From Bacillota bacterium (GTDB lineage Bacteria > Bacillota > Clostridia > Oscillospirales > Oscillospiraceae): a stretch of DNA of 21,043 nucleotides. Made by a program: the position numbers and the translations under genes. The stretch covers positions 1 to 21,043 of the forward strand of contig JAEWML010000199.1 of assembly GCA_023393155.1 (NCBI GenBank). The letters run 5' to 3'. Under the pieces are notes generated by a model. It worked only from the letters and a program-made list of their open reading frames with translations, made no database searches and was not told the DNA's origin. Positions 6,431 to 14,084 of the stretch are shown piece after piece (within the stretch, counting starts at the first letter, position 1; each line of letters begins with the position of its first letter).

Positions 6431-6697
6431 TTGGACAGCCGCGTGGCGGTGATTGCCATTTTGGTCCGGGATACGGACTCCGTCGAGGCGTTGAACAGTC
6501 TGCTCCACGAATTCGGGGGGTATGTAGTGGGGCGCATGGGCGTACCCTATGCCAAGCGGGGAGTGAACATCATCTCTGTGGCGGTGGACGCGCCCCAGGC
6601 GGTCACGTCCGCCCTGACGGGAAAAATCGGGAGATTGAAGGGCGTCACCGTCAAAACCGTATACGCACCGGCGGAAGAGCCGGGAAATATTGAATAA
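6431..6697 (+). CDS. TM1266-type putative iron-only hydrogenase system regulator
   Basis: An 88-residue protein resembling the TM1266 family, small ACT/NikR-C-like alpha-beta proteins named 'putative iron-only hydrogenase system regulator' because they often accompany [FeFe]-hydrogenase maturation genes. The pattern VAVIAILVRDTDSVEALNSL, LLHEFGGYVVGRMGVPY, NIISVAVDAP and LTGKIGRLKGVTVKTVYA matches the family throughout, and the length is standard (about 80-90). It has no DNA-binding domain of its own, so 'regulator' is a family label and not a shown function. The start is TTG at 6431, supported by AAAGGAG eight bases upstream. The ABC transporter lipoprotein starts 14 bases after its stop, so the two are co-transcribed. 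That neighbourhood, not a hydrogenase cluster, is the notable point here. Confidence 0.8.
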   Translation: MDSRVAVIAILVRDTDSVEALNSLLHEFGGYVVGRMGVPYAKRGVNIISVAVDAPQAVTSALTGKIGRLKGVTVKTVYAPAEEPGNIE

Positions 6698-6710
6698 AGG
6701 AGTAAAACCA

Positions 6711-7733
6711 ATGAAACAAACAAAGCTTTTTGGGGTGCTGCTGTCCGCCGTGCTGGTGCTGGGATTGGCGGCCTGCGGGGAAACCGGGGCGAACTCCGCC
6801 GGGTCCTCGGGTGCGGCATCCTCTCAGACGGCGGAGCCCGCCGCTTATTCCATTGCCGCGCTGAAGGGGCCCACCGCCATGGGCTTTGTAAAGCTGATGC
6901 ACGACGCCGAAAGCGGCGAGGACCTTGCCAACGACTACACCTTTTCTCTGGCCGCGTCTCCCGACGAGGTGTCGCCCAAGCTGATTCAGGGAGAGCTGGA
7001 CATGGCCTGCGTCCCGGCAAATCTGGCGGCGGTGCTGTATCAAAAGACAGAGGGGCAGATTGTGACCTTGGCGGTGAACACGCTGGGTGTGCTCTACATT
7101 GTGGAAAAGGGCAACGCGGTGCAGTCCCTTGACGACCTTAGGGGCATGACCATCGTGTCGGCGGGGAAGGGCGCAAGCCCGGAGCAGGCCCTGCGGTATC
7201 TGTTGGATAAAAACGGGGAAAGCCTTGACGGGGACGTGATTGTCGACTGGAAATCCGAGCACAGCGAGAGCGTGGCGGCGCTGGCCACCGGCGCGGCGAC
7301 GGTGGCGCTGCTGCCTCAGCCCTTTGTCACCGTGGCCCAGAGCAAGGTGGAGGGGCTGCGGGTGGCGCTGGGCCTGAATGAAGAGTGGAACAAGCTGGCG
7401 GATGACGGCAGCGGACTTATCACCGGGGTCATCGTGGCCCGCAAGGACGTGGCGGAGGAGAATCCGGGCGCTGTGGAGGCGTTTTTAAAGGAATACGCCG
7501 CGTCTGTTGACTGGGTGAACGGAAATGTTCCCGAGGCGGCGGAGCTAATCGGGTCCTACGGTATCGTGGACGCGGCGGTGGCGGAAAAGGCGCTGCCCGC
7601 CTGCAACATCGTGTGCATCACCGGCGGGGAGATGAAGGAGAAGCTTTCGGGCTATCTTGCCGCCCTGCTGAAGCAGAACCCCCAGTCTGTGGGAGGAGCC
7701 TTGCCGGAAGATGCGTTTTATTTCGGCGCGTAA
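6711..7733 (+). CDS. ABC transporter substrate-binding lipoprotein (NMT1/TauA-like)
   Basis: A 340-residue predicted lipoprotein. Residues 1-22 are a lipoprotein signal (positively charged start, hydrophobic core, lipobox LAAC with acylated Cys22), followed by a Gly/Ser/Ala linker to about residue 45. The body is a type-II periplasmic-binding fold like the NitT/TauT/NMT1 group: a 'GPTAMGFVKLM' start, 'GELDMACVPANLAAVLYQ', a central 'LAVNTLGVLYIVEKG' strand and 'SLDDLRGMTIVSAGKGASPEQALRYLL'. It should capture a small organic ligand outside the membrane and deliver it to the permease encoded next. The ligand is unknown. ATG at 6711 is chosen over the TTG at 6690 because AAAGGAG sits eight bases before it. 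It overlaps the permease gene by 23 bases. Confidence 0.88.
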   Translation: MKQTKLFGVLLSAVLVLGLAACGETGANSAGSSGAASSQTAEPAAYSIAALKGPTAMGFVKLMHDAESGEDLANDYTFSLAASPDEVSPKLIQGELDMACVPANLAAVLYQKTEGQIVTLAVNTLGVLYIVEKGNAVQSLDDLRGMTIVSAGKGASPEQALRYLLDKNGESLDGDVIVDWKSEHSESVAALATGAATVALLPQPFVTVAQSKVEGLRVALGLNEEWNKLADDGSGLITGVIVARKDVAEENPGAVEAFLKEYAASVDWVNGNVPEAAELIGSYGIVDAAVAEKALPACNIVCITGGEMKEKLSGYLAALLKQNPQSVGGALPEDAFYFGA

Positions 7734-8535
7734 ACGGGGCGCGAAGACCGTTGGCCCGCTCCGGGTGCGCGGAGAAACATCCGGCCTCCCCTTTTTTAGG
7801 CGCGGTCGGGTCTTGGCCGTGATTTTCTGGCTGGCGGTGTGGCAGGCGGGAGCCATGGCGCTGGGAGAGCGGCTGCTGCTGCCGTCCCCGGTGGAGGTGC
7901 TGGCCTGCCTTGCCCGGCTGGGAATCACGGCGGGGTTCTGGCGCTCCGTGGGCTGGTCCGCCGCTCGGATTCTGGGCGGATTTGTGCTGGCCAGCGGGCT
8001 GGGAACGCTTCTGGCGGGCCTTTCCGCCCGGTTTGGGTTTGTTCGGGCGCTGCTGTGGCCTGTTGTGGCGGCGGTAAAGGCGGTGCCGGTGGTGTCCTTT
8101 ATCATTCTGGCGCTGGTGTGGCTTCCCTCCCGGCAGCTATCCCTGTTTATTTCCGCGCTGATGGTGTTTCCCACGGTATACCTGAATGTGCTGGAGGGCG
8201 CGGACCGCACGGACGCGGCGCTTCTTGAAATGGCGCGGGTGTTCCGGGTTCCTGCGTTCCGGCGGCTGCGGGATATTTACCTCCCTCAGATTTTACCGTG
8301 GTTTCGTTCCGCCTGCGCGTTGGGATTGGGACTTTGCTGGAAGTCCGGCGTGGCGGCGGAGGTCATCGGGCTTCCCGCCGGGTCGGTGGGGGAGCGGCTG
8401 TACAACGCAAAGGTCTATCTGGAAACACCGGAGCTGTTTGCCTGGACCGCTGTGATTGTGGCCCTTTCCATGCTGTTTGAGCGGCTGGTGCTCCGGCTTT
8501 TGGACAGGCTTGACGCAAGGGGGGCGAAGGGATGA
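7711..8535 (+). CDS. ABC transporter permease (NitT/TauT/SsuC-like)
   Basis: A 274-residue membrane protein with about six hydrophobic segments after a basic N-terminal tail of some 30 residues. It carries the permease 'EAA' loop that contacts the ATPase, seen as LLEMARVFRVPAFRRL followed by DIYLPQILP around residues 170-195, and the typical AVPVVSFIILALVWL segment before it. It would form the channel of an importer with the lipoprotein before it and the ATPase after it. The ATG at 7711 lies within the end of the lipoprotein gene, and the stop overlaps the ATPase start by four bases, so all three are translationally coupled. The long basic N-terminus is not typical; a later start cannot be excluded. 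Confidence 0.88.
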   Translation: MRFISARKRGAKTVGPLRVRGETSGLPFFRRGRVLAVIFWLAVWQAGAMALGERLLLPSPVEVLACLARLGITAGFWRSVGWSAARILGGFVLASGLGTLLAGLSARFGFVRALLWPVVAAVKAVPVVSFIILALVWLPSRQLSLFISALMVFPTVYLNVLEGADRTDAALLEMARVFRVPAFRRLRDIYLPQILPWFRSACALGLGLCWKSGVAAEVIGLPAGSVGERLYNAKVYLETPELFAWTAVIVALSMLFERLVLRLLDRLDARGAKG

Positions 8536-9104
8536 CAGTGGAAATCCGGGATATTTCCAAGGCCTATGGAGACGCGCAGGTCCTGCGGAATGTGAGCCTG
8601 ACGCTGACGAACGGAGTCACCTGCCTGTCGGCCCCCTCCGGTGCGGGGAAGACCACGCTGGTGCGGATTCTCCTTGGGTTGGAGCAGCCGGACAGCGGTT
8701 TTATCACGGGCCTTGAGACGGCCCGCCTGTCCGCCGTGTTTCAAGAGGATCGGCTGCTGGGCCGGCTGGACGCAGCGGGAAACCTTCGCTTCGTTCTGGG
8801 CAAAGACTACGACGAAAAGCAGGCGGTCGCGCTGCTGGGAGAACTGGGGCTGGAGGACGCGGGCGGCAAGCCCGCCGGGGAGTATTCCGGAGGAATGAAG
8901 CGCCGTCTGGCGCTGGCCCGGGCGCTGAGCGTCCCCTTTGAATTTTTGGCGCTGGACGAACCATTTACCGGGCTGGACGGCGAAAACCGAAAACGCGCCA
9001 TCGCCTGTATCCGCCGCCGGACAGTGGGGAAGACGGTGCTGGTGGTGACTCACGATCCCGAGGATGCGGCGGGGCTGGACGCGAGAACCGTGAAGCTGGA
9101 GTAA
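8532..9104 (+). CDS. ABC transporter ATP-binding protein, short form
   Basis: A 190-residue ATPase that energises the importer. All catalytic motifs are present: Walker A APSGAGKTT (34-42), Q-loop Gln71 in VFQED, signature YSGGMKRR (118-125), Walker B FLALDEP (138-144) and H-loop His174 in VVTHD. It is 40-60 residues shorter than typical SsuB/TauB proteins: the C-terminal extension after the H-loop is almost absent and the Q-loop region is compact. The enzyme should still be active because the core is complete. Its ATG overlaps the permease stop (ATGA). It is the last gene of the operon, followed 70 bases later by a bidirectional terminator. Confidence 0.92.
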   Translation: MTVEIRDISKAYGDAQVLRNVSLTLTNGVTCLSAPSGAGKTTLVRILLGLEQPDSGFITGLETARLSAVFQEDRLLGRLDAAGNLRFVLGKDYDEKQAVALLGELGLEDAGGKPAGEYSGGMKRRLALARALSVPFEFLALDEPFTGLDGENRKRAIACIRRRTVGKTVLVVTHDPEDAAGLDARTVKLE

Positions 9105-9174
9105 ACCGGCGGAGAGGCAAATAGAGGCGGACGGGGGAGAGAACCCTCTGCCGAAAATGGAAAGCCCGCATAAA

Positions 9175-9209
9175 AAGCCGCCCTGCCGCATTTTGCGGCG
9201 GGGCGGCTT
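9175..9209. terminator. Bidirectional terminator between the ABC operon and argF
   Basis: AAGCCGCC (9175-9182) pairs with GGCGGCTT (9202-9209), with an inner GCCGC / GCGGC stem around a short ATTTT loop. It lies between converging genes and is flanked by A residues on the left and T residues on the right, so it can stop transcription from both sides. Confidence 0.88.
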
Positions 9210-9220
9210 CTTAGTTGTGC

Positions 9221-10204
9221 TTATTTCATCAGGAGGTACATGACCGCCTTAATGGTGTGGAGACGGTTTTCCGCCTCGTCGAAAACAATGGACTGGGGGG
9301 ATTCAAACACCTCGTCGGTGACTTCCATCTCCTCTCGCCCAAACTTTTCGCCGATTTCCTTGCCAATTTTGGTCTTGTGGTCATGATAGGCGGGCAGGCA
9401 GTGCATGAATTTGCACTGGGGTCCGGCGTTGTCCATCAGAGCCTTGTTGACCTGATAGTTTTCCAGCTCCGAGATGCGCTGGGCCCACTTGGCCTCCGGC
9501 TCACCCATGGACACCCACACGTCGGTGTAAATCACGTCCGCGCCGAGGGTGGCCTTCATGGGGTCGGCCTCCACCTCGATCACCGCGCCGGTTTCGGCGG
9601 CGATTTCCTTGGCCTTTTCCAGCAGCCACGCCTCGGGCAGATAGTCGTCCCGGGCGCAGAGCACCAGATGCATGCCCATTTTCGCACAGCCGATCAGCAT
9701 GGAGTTGCCCATGTTGTAGCCCGCGTCGCCGATGTACACCAGTTTCACCTTTTTCAGGTCCCCAAAGTGCTCCTGAACGGTCAGAAAGTCCGCCAGAATC
9801 TGAGTGGGATGGGCCTCGTTGGTCAAGCCGTTGAACACGGGGACCCCGGCGTGCTTTGCCAGCTCCTCCACCAGCTCCTGCCCGAAGCCGCGGTATTCGA
9901 TGCCGTCGTACATCCGGCCCAGAACCCGGGCGGTGTCGGCGATGGATTCCTTGGCTCCAATCTGGGACCCGGAGGGGTCCAGATAGGTGGTGCCCATCCC
10001 CAGATCCCGCGCTGCCACCTCAAAGGCGCAGCGGGTCCGGGTGGAGGTTTTCTCGAAAATCAGGGCGACGTTTTTCCCCTCCAGATAGCGGTGGGGAATC
10101 CCGGCCTTTTTCTTGGCCTTCAAATCGGCGGCGACGTCCAGAAACTCCTGAATTTCAGCGGGCGTAAAGTCCAGCAGCTTTAAAAAATGAGTGTGTCCTT
10201 TCAC
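9221..10204 (-). CDS. argF: Ornithine carbamoyltransferase
   Basis: A 327-residue enzyme that makes citrulline from ornithine and carbamoyl phosphate. The carbamoyl-phosphate motif STRTR is at 54-58, HPTQ at 132-135, the ornithine-loop DVWVSMG at 228-234 and the catalytic HCLPA at 268-272. Translation starts at GTG (10204): AGGAAG lies seven bases upstream, and the nearby ATG at 10211 is out of frame. It is the last gene after argG and argH, 18 bases behind argH, which points to arginine synthesis. The slightly long C-terminus also resembles catabolic ArcB proteins, but no arcA or arcC is nearby. The operon ends at the shared terminator just after it. Confidence 0.94.
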   Translation of the reverse strand: MKGHTHFLKLLDFTPAEIQEFLDVAADLKAKKKAGIPHRYLEGKNVALIFEKTSTRTRCAFEVAARDLGMGTTYLDPSGSQIGAKESIADTARVLGRMYDGIEYRGFGQELVEELAKHAGVPVFNGLTNEAHPTQILADFLTVQEHFGDLKKVKLVYIGDAGYNMGNSMLIGCAKMGMHLVLCARDDYLPEAWLLEKAKEIAAETGAVIEVEADPMKATLGADVIYTDVWVSMGEPEAKWAQRISELENYQVNKALMDNAGPQCKFMHCLPAYHDHKTKIGKEIGEKFGREEMEVTDEVFESPQSIVFDEAENRLHTIKAVMYLLMK

Positions 10205-10222
10205 GGGTCATCTTCCTTTCTT

Positions 10223-11623
10223 TCATTGCGGTGCGGCGCTTGTGACGGCGTGGGCCTTGATAAAGGCCTCCACCGCCTGTATCTGCCGGGCGGTTTCCTC
10301 CGGGGCGGGCCCGCCGTAGCAGGACCGCCGGGACATGCAGTTTTCAAGCCTCAGCGCGTCGTACACGTCCTCCCCGAAGAAGGGGGAAACGGCCTTCAGC
10401 TCCTTCAGTGTCAGCTCCTCCAGCGTAATGCCCTTCTCGGTGCACTGGGACACGAGCTTGCCTGTGGCGGTGTATGCGTCCCGGAAGGGCATGCCCTTTT
10501 TGGCGAGATAGTCGGCGCAGTCCGTGGCATTGATAAAGCCCCGGCCCGCCGCCGCCCGCATATTCTCCGGGCGGACGGTCATGGTGTCCAGCATGGCTGC
10601 GAACACCGGCAGGCACAGCTCTACGGTGTCTATGGCGTCAAACACAGGCTCCTTATCCTCCTGCATATCCTTGTTATAGGCCAGAGGCAGGCCCTTCATA
10701 GCGGTGAGCAAGCCCATCAAATCGCCGTATACCCGTCCGGTTTTTCCTCGGACCAGCTCCGCCACGTCGGGATTTTTTTTCTGGGGCATGATGCTGGAGC
10801 CGGTGGAATACGCGTCGTCCAGCTCGATGAATTTAAACTCCCAGCTGCACCAGAGGATGACCTCCTCGGAAAAGCGGGAGAGGTGCATCATCAAAACGGA
10901 CAGGGCGGAGAGAAGCTCCAGCGCGTAGTCCCTGTCAGAAACGCCGTCCAAAGAGTTGCCCATGGGCGCGTCAAAGTTCAGTGCCTTGGCGGTTTGCCAG
11001 CGGTCGATGGGAAAGGTGGTGCCCGCCAGCGCGCCGGAGCCCAAGGGGCACTCGTTCAGGCGCTTGTTACAGTCCTCCAGCCTCGTTACGTCCCGGGAGA
11101 GCATCGCCGCGTAGGCCAGCAGATGATGGGCGAAGCTGATGGGCTGCGCCCGCTGCAAATGGGTGTACCCGGGCATCACGGTGGCTTGGTGCTTTGCCGC
11201 CTGCCGCGCCAGCACCGACTGCAAGTTGAGAAGCTCGGCGATGATGACGGGAATCTCCTGCCGGACGTACATCCGAAAGTCCAGCGCCACCTGATCGTTG
11301 CGGCTGCGGGCGGTGTGGAGCCGCTTTCCCGCGTCGCCGATGCGGGCAGTGAGCAAGGCCTCCACATTCATGTGGATGTCCTCGTTGTCAGGGGTGAATG
11401 CAATCGTCCCGGCCTCAATGTCCGCAAGAATGCTCTTCAAACCCTCCGCGATGGCGGCCGCGTCCTCGGAAGAGATTACGCCGCAGCTCGCCAGCATCTC
11501 CGCGTGGGCAAGGCTTCCGGCGATGTCCTCCCGGTAAAGCCGCTGGTCGAAGTGGATGGAAGCATTGAAGTCGTTGACCAGCGCGTTCGTTTCCTTTCCA
11601 AACCGTCCGGACCAGAGTTTCAT
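10223..11623 (-). CDS. argH: Argininosuccinate lyase
   Basis: A 466-residue member of the fumarase/aspartase superfamily that splits argininosuccinate into arginine and fumarate, the last step of arginine synthesis. It starts MKLWSGRFGK, as in most ArgH. It has TARSRNDQV (105-112), the general-acid region GYTHLQRAQP with His155, and the superfamily signature GSSIMPQKKNPD (275-286) with the catalytic serine. The length is normal. ATG at 11623 has AAGGAGA upstream. It lies between argG and argF on the same strand; the 167-base gap to argG holds three strong inverted repeats. Confidence 0.96.
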   Translation of the reverse strand: MKLWSGRFGKETNALVNDFNASIHFDQRLYREDIAGSLAHAEMLASCGVISSEDAAAIAEGLKSILADIEAGTIAFTPDNEDIHMNVEALLTARIGDAGKRLHTARSRNDQVALDFRMYVRQEIPVIIAELLNLQSVLARQAAKHQATVMPGYTHLQRAQPISFAHHLLAYAAMLSRDVTRLEDCNKRLNECPLGSGALAGTTFPIDRWQTAKALNFDAPMGNSLDGVSDRDYALELLSALSVLMMHLSRFSEEVILWCSWEFKFIELDDAYSTGSSIMPQKKNPDVAELVRGKTGRVYGDLMGLLTAMKGLPLAYNKDMQEDKEPVFDAIDTVELCLPVFAAMLDTMTVRPENMRAAAGRGFINATDCADYLAKKGMPFRDAYTATGKLVSQCTEKGITLEELTLKELKAVSPFFGEDVYDALRLENCMSRRSCYGGPAPEETARQIQAVEAFIKAHAVTSAAPQ

Positions 11624-11641
11624 AAAGGTTTCTCCTTAATA

Positions 11642-11756
11642 GAAATCGGGGGGAGAGAGTCTCCCGCCCGATTTCCGTGATTTAAGAGGGGTCCGCCGGG
11701 CCGGAGGACCGCCCCGGTTGGTCCCGGCGGATATTATCTTTGCCGTGTCCGGCAAA
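11642..11756 (-). repeat. Cluster of three inverted repeats between argG and argH
   Basis: Three separate hairpins fill the gap. The first (11642-11675) has outer GAAATCGGG / CCCGATTTC arms and an inner GGGAGA / TCTCCC stem, and ends about ten bases before the argH ribosome binding site. The second (11692-11731) has nine-base perfect arms TCCGCCGGG / CCCGGCGGA. The third (11739-11756) is TTTGCCG / CGGCAAA around TGTC. None is followed by a T-run in the direction of transcription, so they are not ordinary terminators. Differential mRNA stability or partial termination are possible roles. Confidence 0.75.
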
Positions 11757-11790
11757 AATAAACGGAAAATCAATCGGCGGAGTGCGCAGT

Positions 11791-13014
11791 TTACAGCTTG
11801 TTCCGCTCCCGCAGCGCCTGAACCGTGTCCGGCAGGCCCCAGAGGTTAATAAAGCCCGTGGCGTCGTTCTGGTTGTAGTCGCTCTCCTCAAAGGTCACCA
11901 GATTTTCGGAGTACAGGCTGTGGGGAGAGGTGATTCCGGCGTTGATGATGTTGCCCTTGTAGAGCTTCAGCTTTACCTCGCCAGTGACGTATTCCTGCGT
12001 CTTGTCGGCAAAAGCGCTGAGGGCCTCCCGCAGAGGGCTGAACCACTTGCCGTTGTAAACTAGGTCCGCGAAATCCACCGCCAGCTTCGTCTTCATATGG
12101 GCGGTGTCCTTATCCACGGTGATGGTCTCCAGCGCCGCGTGGGCATGGTAGAGAATCGCGCCGCCGGGGGTTTCGTACACGCCCCGGTCCTTCATGCCCA
12201 CCAGCCGGTTTTCCACAATGTCCAACAGGCCGACGCCGTTTTTGCCGCCCAGCTCGTTGCACTTGCGCACAATGTCGCTGCCCTTCATGTTCACGCCGTC
12301 CACAGAGACGGGCACGCCCTTTTCAAACCCGACGGTCACATAGGTGGGTGCGTCCGGCGCGGCCATGGGGCTGACGCTCATCTCCAAAAAGCCCGGCTCG
12401 TCGTACTTCGGCTCACTGGCGGGGTCTTCCAAATCCAGACCCTCATGGCTCAGGTGCCAAAGGTTTTTATCCTTGGAATAGTTGGTTTCCCGGCTGATTT
12501 TCAGGGGGACGTTGTGGGCTTCGGCATAGTCGATTTCCTCTTCGCGGCCCTTAATATCCCACTCACGCCAAGGGGCGATGATGGGCATTTCCGGCGCAAA
12601 GCGCTTGATAGCCAGCTCGAAGCGGACCTGATCGTTGCCTTTGCCGGTGCAGCCGTGGCAGATGGCGTCCGCCTGCTCTTTCTCGGCGATTTCCACCAGC
12701 CGCTTTGCAATGATGGGGCGGGCAAAGGCGGTGCCCAGCAGATATTGCTCGTAATTGGCCCCCATTTTCATGGACGGGAAAATCACTTCGTCCACCATCA
12801 CGTCGGTCAAATCCTCGATGTACAGCTTGGAAGCGCCGGTCTTTTTTGCCTTTTCCTCCAGCCCGTCCAGCTCGCTGCCCTGCCCCACGTCGGCGGAGAC
12901 GGCGATGACCTCGGCCCCGTTGTAGTTTTCTTTCAGCCAGGGAATGATAATGGATGTGTCCAGACCGCCGGAATAAGCCAGCACAATTTTTTTGATGCTC
13001 TGTTTATCTTTCAT
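11791..13014 (-). CDS. argG: Argininosuccinate synthase
   Basis: A 407-residue enzyme that ligates citrulline and aspartate to argininosuccinate using ATP. The ATP pyrophosphatase P-loop-like motif AYSGGLDTS is at 13-21. Further family segments follow: [14 protein letters not shown] (citrulline/aspartate region, about residue 120), [15 protein letters not shown] and [17 protein letters not shown]. The length is normal for bacterial ArgG (about 400). ATG at 13014 has GGAGGG nine bases upstream, and the leader is only some 37 bases long. It is the first gene of argGHF and lies under a promoter whose -35 element is covered by an ARG-box-like palindrome, so arginine repression through ArgR is likely. 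Confidence 0.97.
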   Translation of the reverse strand: MKDKQSIKKIVLAYSGGLDTSIIIPWLKENYNGAEVIAVSADVGQGSELDGLEEKAKKTGASKLYIEDLTDVMVDEVIFPSMKMGANYEQYLLGTAFARPIIAKRLVEIAEKEQADAICHGCTGKGNDQVRFELAIKRFAPEMPIIAPWREWDIKGREEEIDYAEAHNVPLKISRETNYSKDKNLWHLSHEGLDLEDPASEPKYDEPGFLEMSVSPMAAPDAPTYVTVGFEKGVPVSVDGVNMKGSDIVRKCNELGGKNGVGLLDIVENRLVGMKDRGVYETPGGAILYHAHAALETITVDKDTAHMKTKLAVDFADLVYNGKWFSPLREALSAFADKTQEYVTGEVKLKLYKGNIINAGITSPHSLYSENLVTFEESDYNQNDATGFINLWGLPDTVQALRERNKL

Positions 13015-13058
13015 GACGGAAATCCCTCCATATATAATGTTAATCGCTTAATGGATTT

Positions 13059-13088
13059 ATTATACGCCAACAAAGAATAATTATTCAA
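13059..13088 (-). promoter_or_regulatory. Promoter of argGHF
   Basis: On the minus strand TTGAAT (13083-13088) and a perfect TATAAT (13059-13064) are separated by 18 bases, upstream of the short argG leader. Confidence 0.75.
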
Positions 13089-13089
13089 T
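13072..13089. promoter_or_regulatory. ARG box (ArgR operator) over the argG -35 element
   Basis: The 18-bp site aaaGAATAATTATTCaat has a perfect 12-bp palindromic core and matches the ArgR consensus wNTGAATwwwwATTCANw at all but the third position. It covers the -35 hexamer of the argG promoter, so binding would block RNA polymerase. Confidence 0.72.
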
Positions 13090-13160
13090 TGGAACTCTGC
13101 ACAAAAATTGCGTTCAAATTGCACCTAATTTTTACAACTTTTTAAATTATACATAAAATA

Positions 13161-13185
13161 TTGCATATTCAATTTAAATATGCAA
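13161..13185. repeat. AT-rich inverted repeat upstream of argG
   Basis: Perfect nine-base arms TTGCATATT / AATATGCAA flank a seven-base spacer. It lies about 75 bases upstream of the ARG box in the AT-rich stretch between argG and the deoD terminator, and could be a second regulator site. I cannot assign it. Confidence 0.5.
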
Positions 13186-13217
13186 ATATCAATGTGTTTT
13201 TATTAGATGAGAAGAAA

Positions 13218-13254
13218 ATGCGCGAGGGCATGAATATTCCATGCCCTCGCGCAT
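13218..13254 (-). terminator. Intrinsic terminator after deoD
   Basis: A perfect 15-bp stem, ATGCGCGAGGGCATG (13218-13232) with CATGCCCTCGCGCAT (13240-13254), around a seven-base AATATTC loop. On the minus strand it is followed by TTTTCTTCTC. It lies 25 bases after the deoD stop. Confidence 0.88.
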
Positions 13255-13278
13255 ATAAAGTCGAGAGATTTTCGTTTC

Positions 13279-14001
13279 TCAGTCAAGGGACCGCCACGCC
13301 GTCTCCAGCGCGATCTCCATCATCTCGTGAAAGGAGTCCTGCCGATCCTGTGCGGACAGGGCCTCTCCGGTGAAAATGTGGTCCGAGATGGTTAGAATGG
13401 ACAGCGCCTGCTTTCCGGCCCGCTGGGCGGTCCAGTACAGGCCGGCCGTCTCCATCTCCACCGCCAAAATGCCGAATTTGCGGTATGCTTCCCCGGCGGC
13501 GGCGTTGTCGTTGTAAAATTGGTCGGCGGTGAACACCTGCCCCACGTCCGCCCGGACGCCCAGCCGCTCCGCTTCCGCCACCGCGTCCTTTAAAAGGGAG
13601 AAGCTGGCGGTGGGAGCCAATTGACCGGGGAAGCCGTACTGATCGGCAAAGTGGGAGTTGGTGGACGCGCCCAAAGCGATTACTACGTCCCGCACACGGA
13701 CGTTTTCCCCGATGCCCCCGGCAGAGCCGATGCGGATGATGGAGTCTACGTCATACATATGGTACAGTTCATAGGTATAAAGGCCGATGGAGGGCACGCC
13801 CATGCCGTGGCCCATCACTGAAAGGCGCTTGCCCTTATACTCGCCGGTGTAGCCCAGCATCCCCCGGACCTCGTTGAAGCACACGGGGTTTTTAAGATAG
13901 CGCTCCGCCACGAATTTGGCCCGCAGCGGGTCCCCGGGCATCAGAACTGCCTTTGCAATCTCGCCCGGCGTTGCCTCGTTACAGGCGGATGGAGTGGCCA
14001 T
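13279..14001 (-). CDS. deoD: Purine-nucleoside phosphorylase, DeoD (hexameric) type
   Basis: A 240-residue cytoplasmic enzyme that splits purine nucleosides with phosphate to base and ribose-1-phosphate. It has the phosphate-site PGDPLRAKF (Arg27), the GSAGGIG loop (92-98), the ribose-site VEMETAGLY (181-189, Glu184) and SDH with the catalytic Asp207. Length fits the hexameric class. ATG at 14001 is chosen because AAGGAGG lies eight bases before it and homology begins there; the in-frame start at 14130 would run back into mtnA. It follows mtnA by 83 bases on the same strand. That pairing suggests it may also process 5'-modified nucleosides such as methylthioadenosine or 5'-deoxyadenosine, though DeoD enzymes normally prefer unmodified nucleosides. 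Confidence 0.93.
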   Translation of the reverse strand: MATPSACNEATPGEIAKAVLMPGDPLRAKFVAERYLKNPVCFNEVRGMLGYTGEYKGKRLSVMGHGMGVPSIGLYTYELYHMYDVDSIIRIGSAGGIGENVRVRDVVIALGASTNSHFADQYGFPGQLAPTASFSLLKDAVAEAERLGVRADVGQVFTADQFYNDNAAAGEAYRKFGILAVEMETAGLYWTAQRAGKQALSILTISDHIFTGEALSAQDRQDSFHEMMEIALETAWRSLD

Positions 14002-14084
14002 GGCTGATTCCTCCTTGTATTTTAATTGCACAATAATCCGTTTTGTTGTCAAAAGTCCCCGAATGCACGGGATTTTTACGATTT

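Noticed and set aside
6130..6693. A 187-codon plus-strand frame overlapping the leader RNA and the TM1266 gene
   Set aside because: It crosses the terminator and is out of frame with the recognised TM1266 protein; its composition is Arg/Gly-rich noise.
10187..11680. A 497-codon plus-strand frame, with similar ones at 320-1531, 9215-10183 and 12097-13080
   Set aside because: All are antisense to well-identified genes (argH, aroF/tyrA, argF, argG) and have no recognisable domain.
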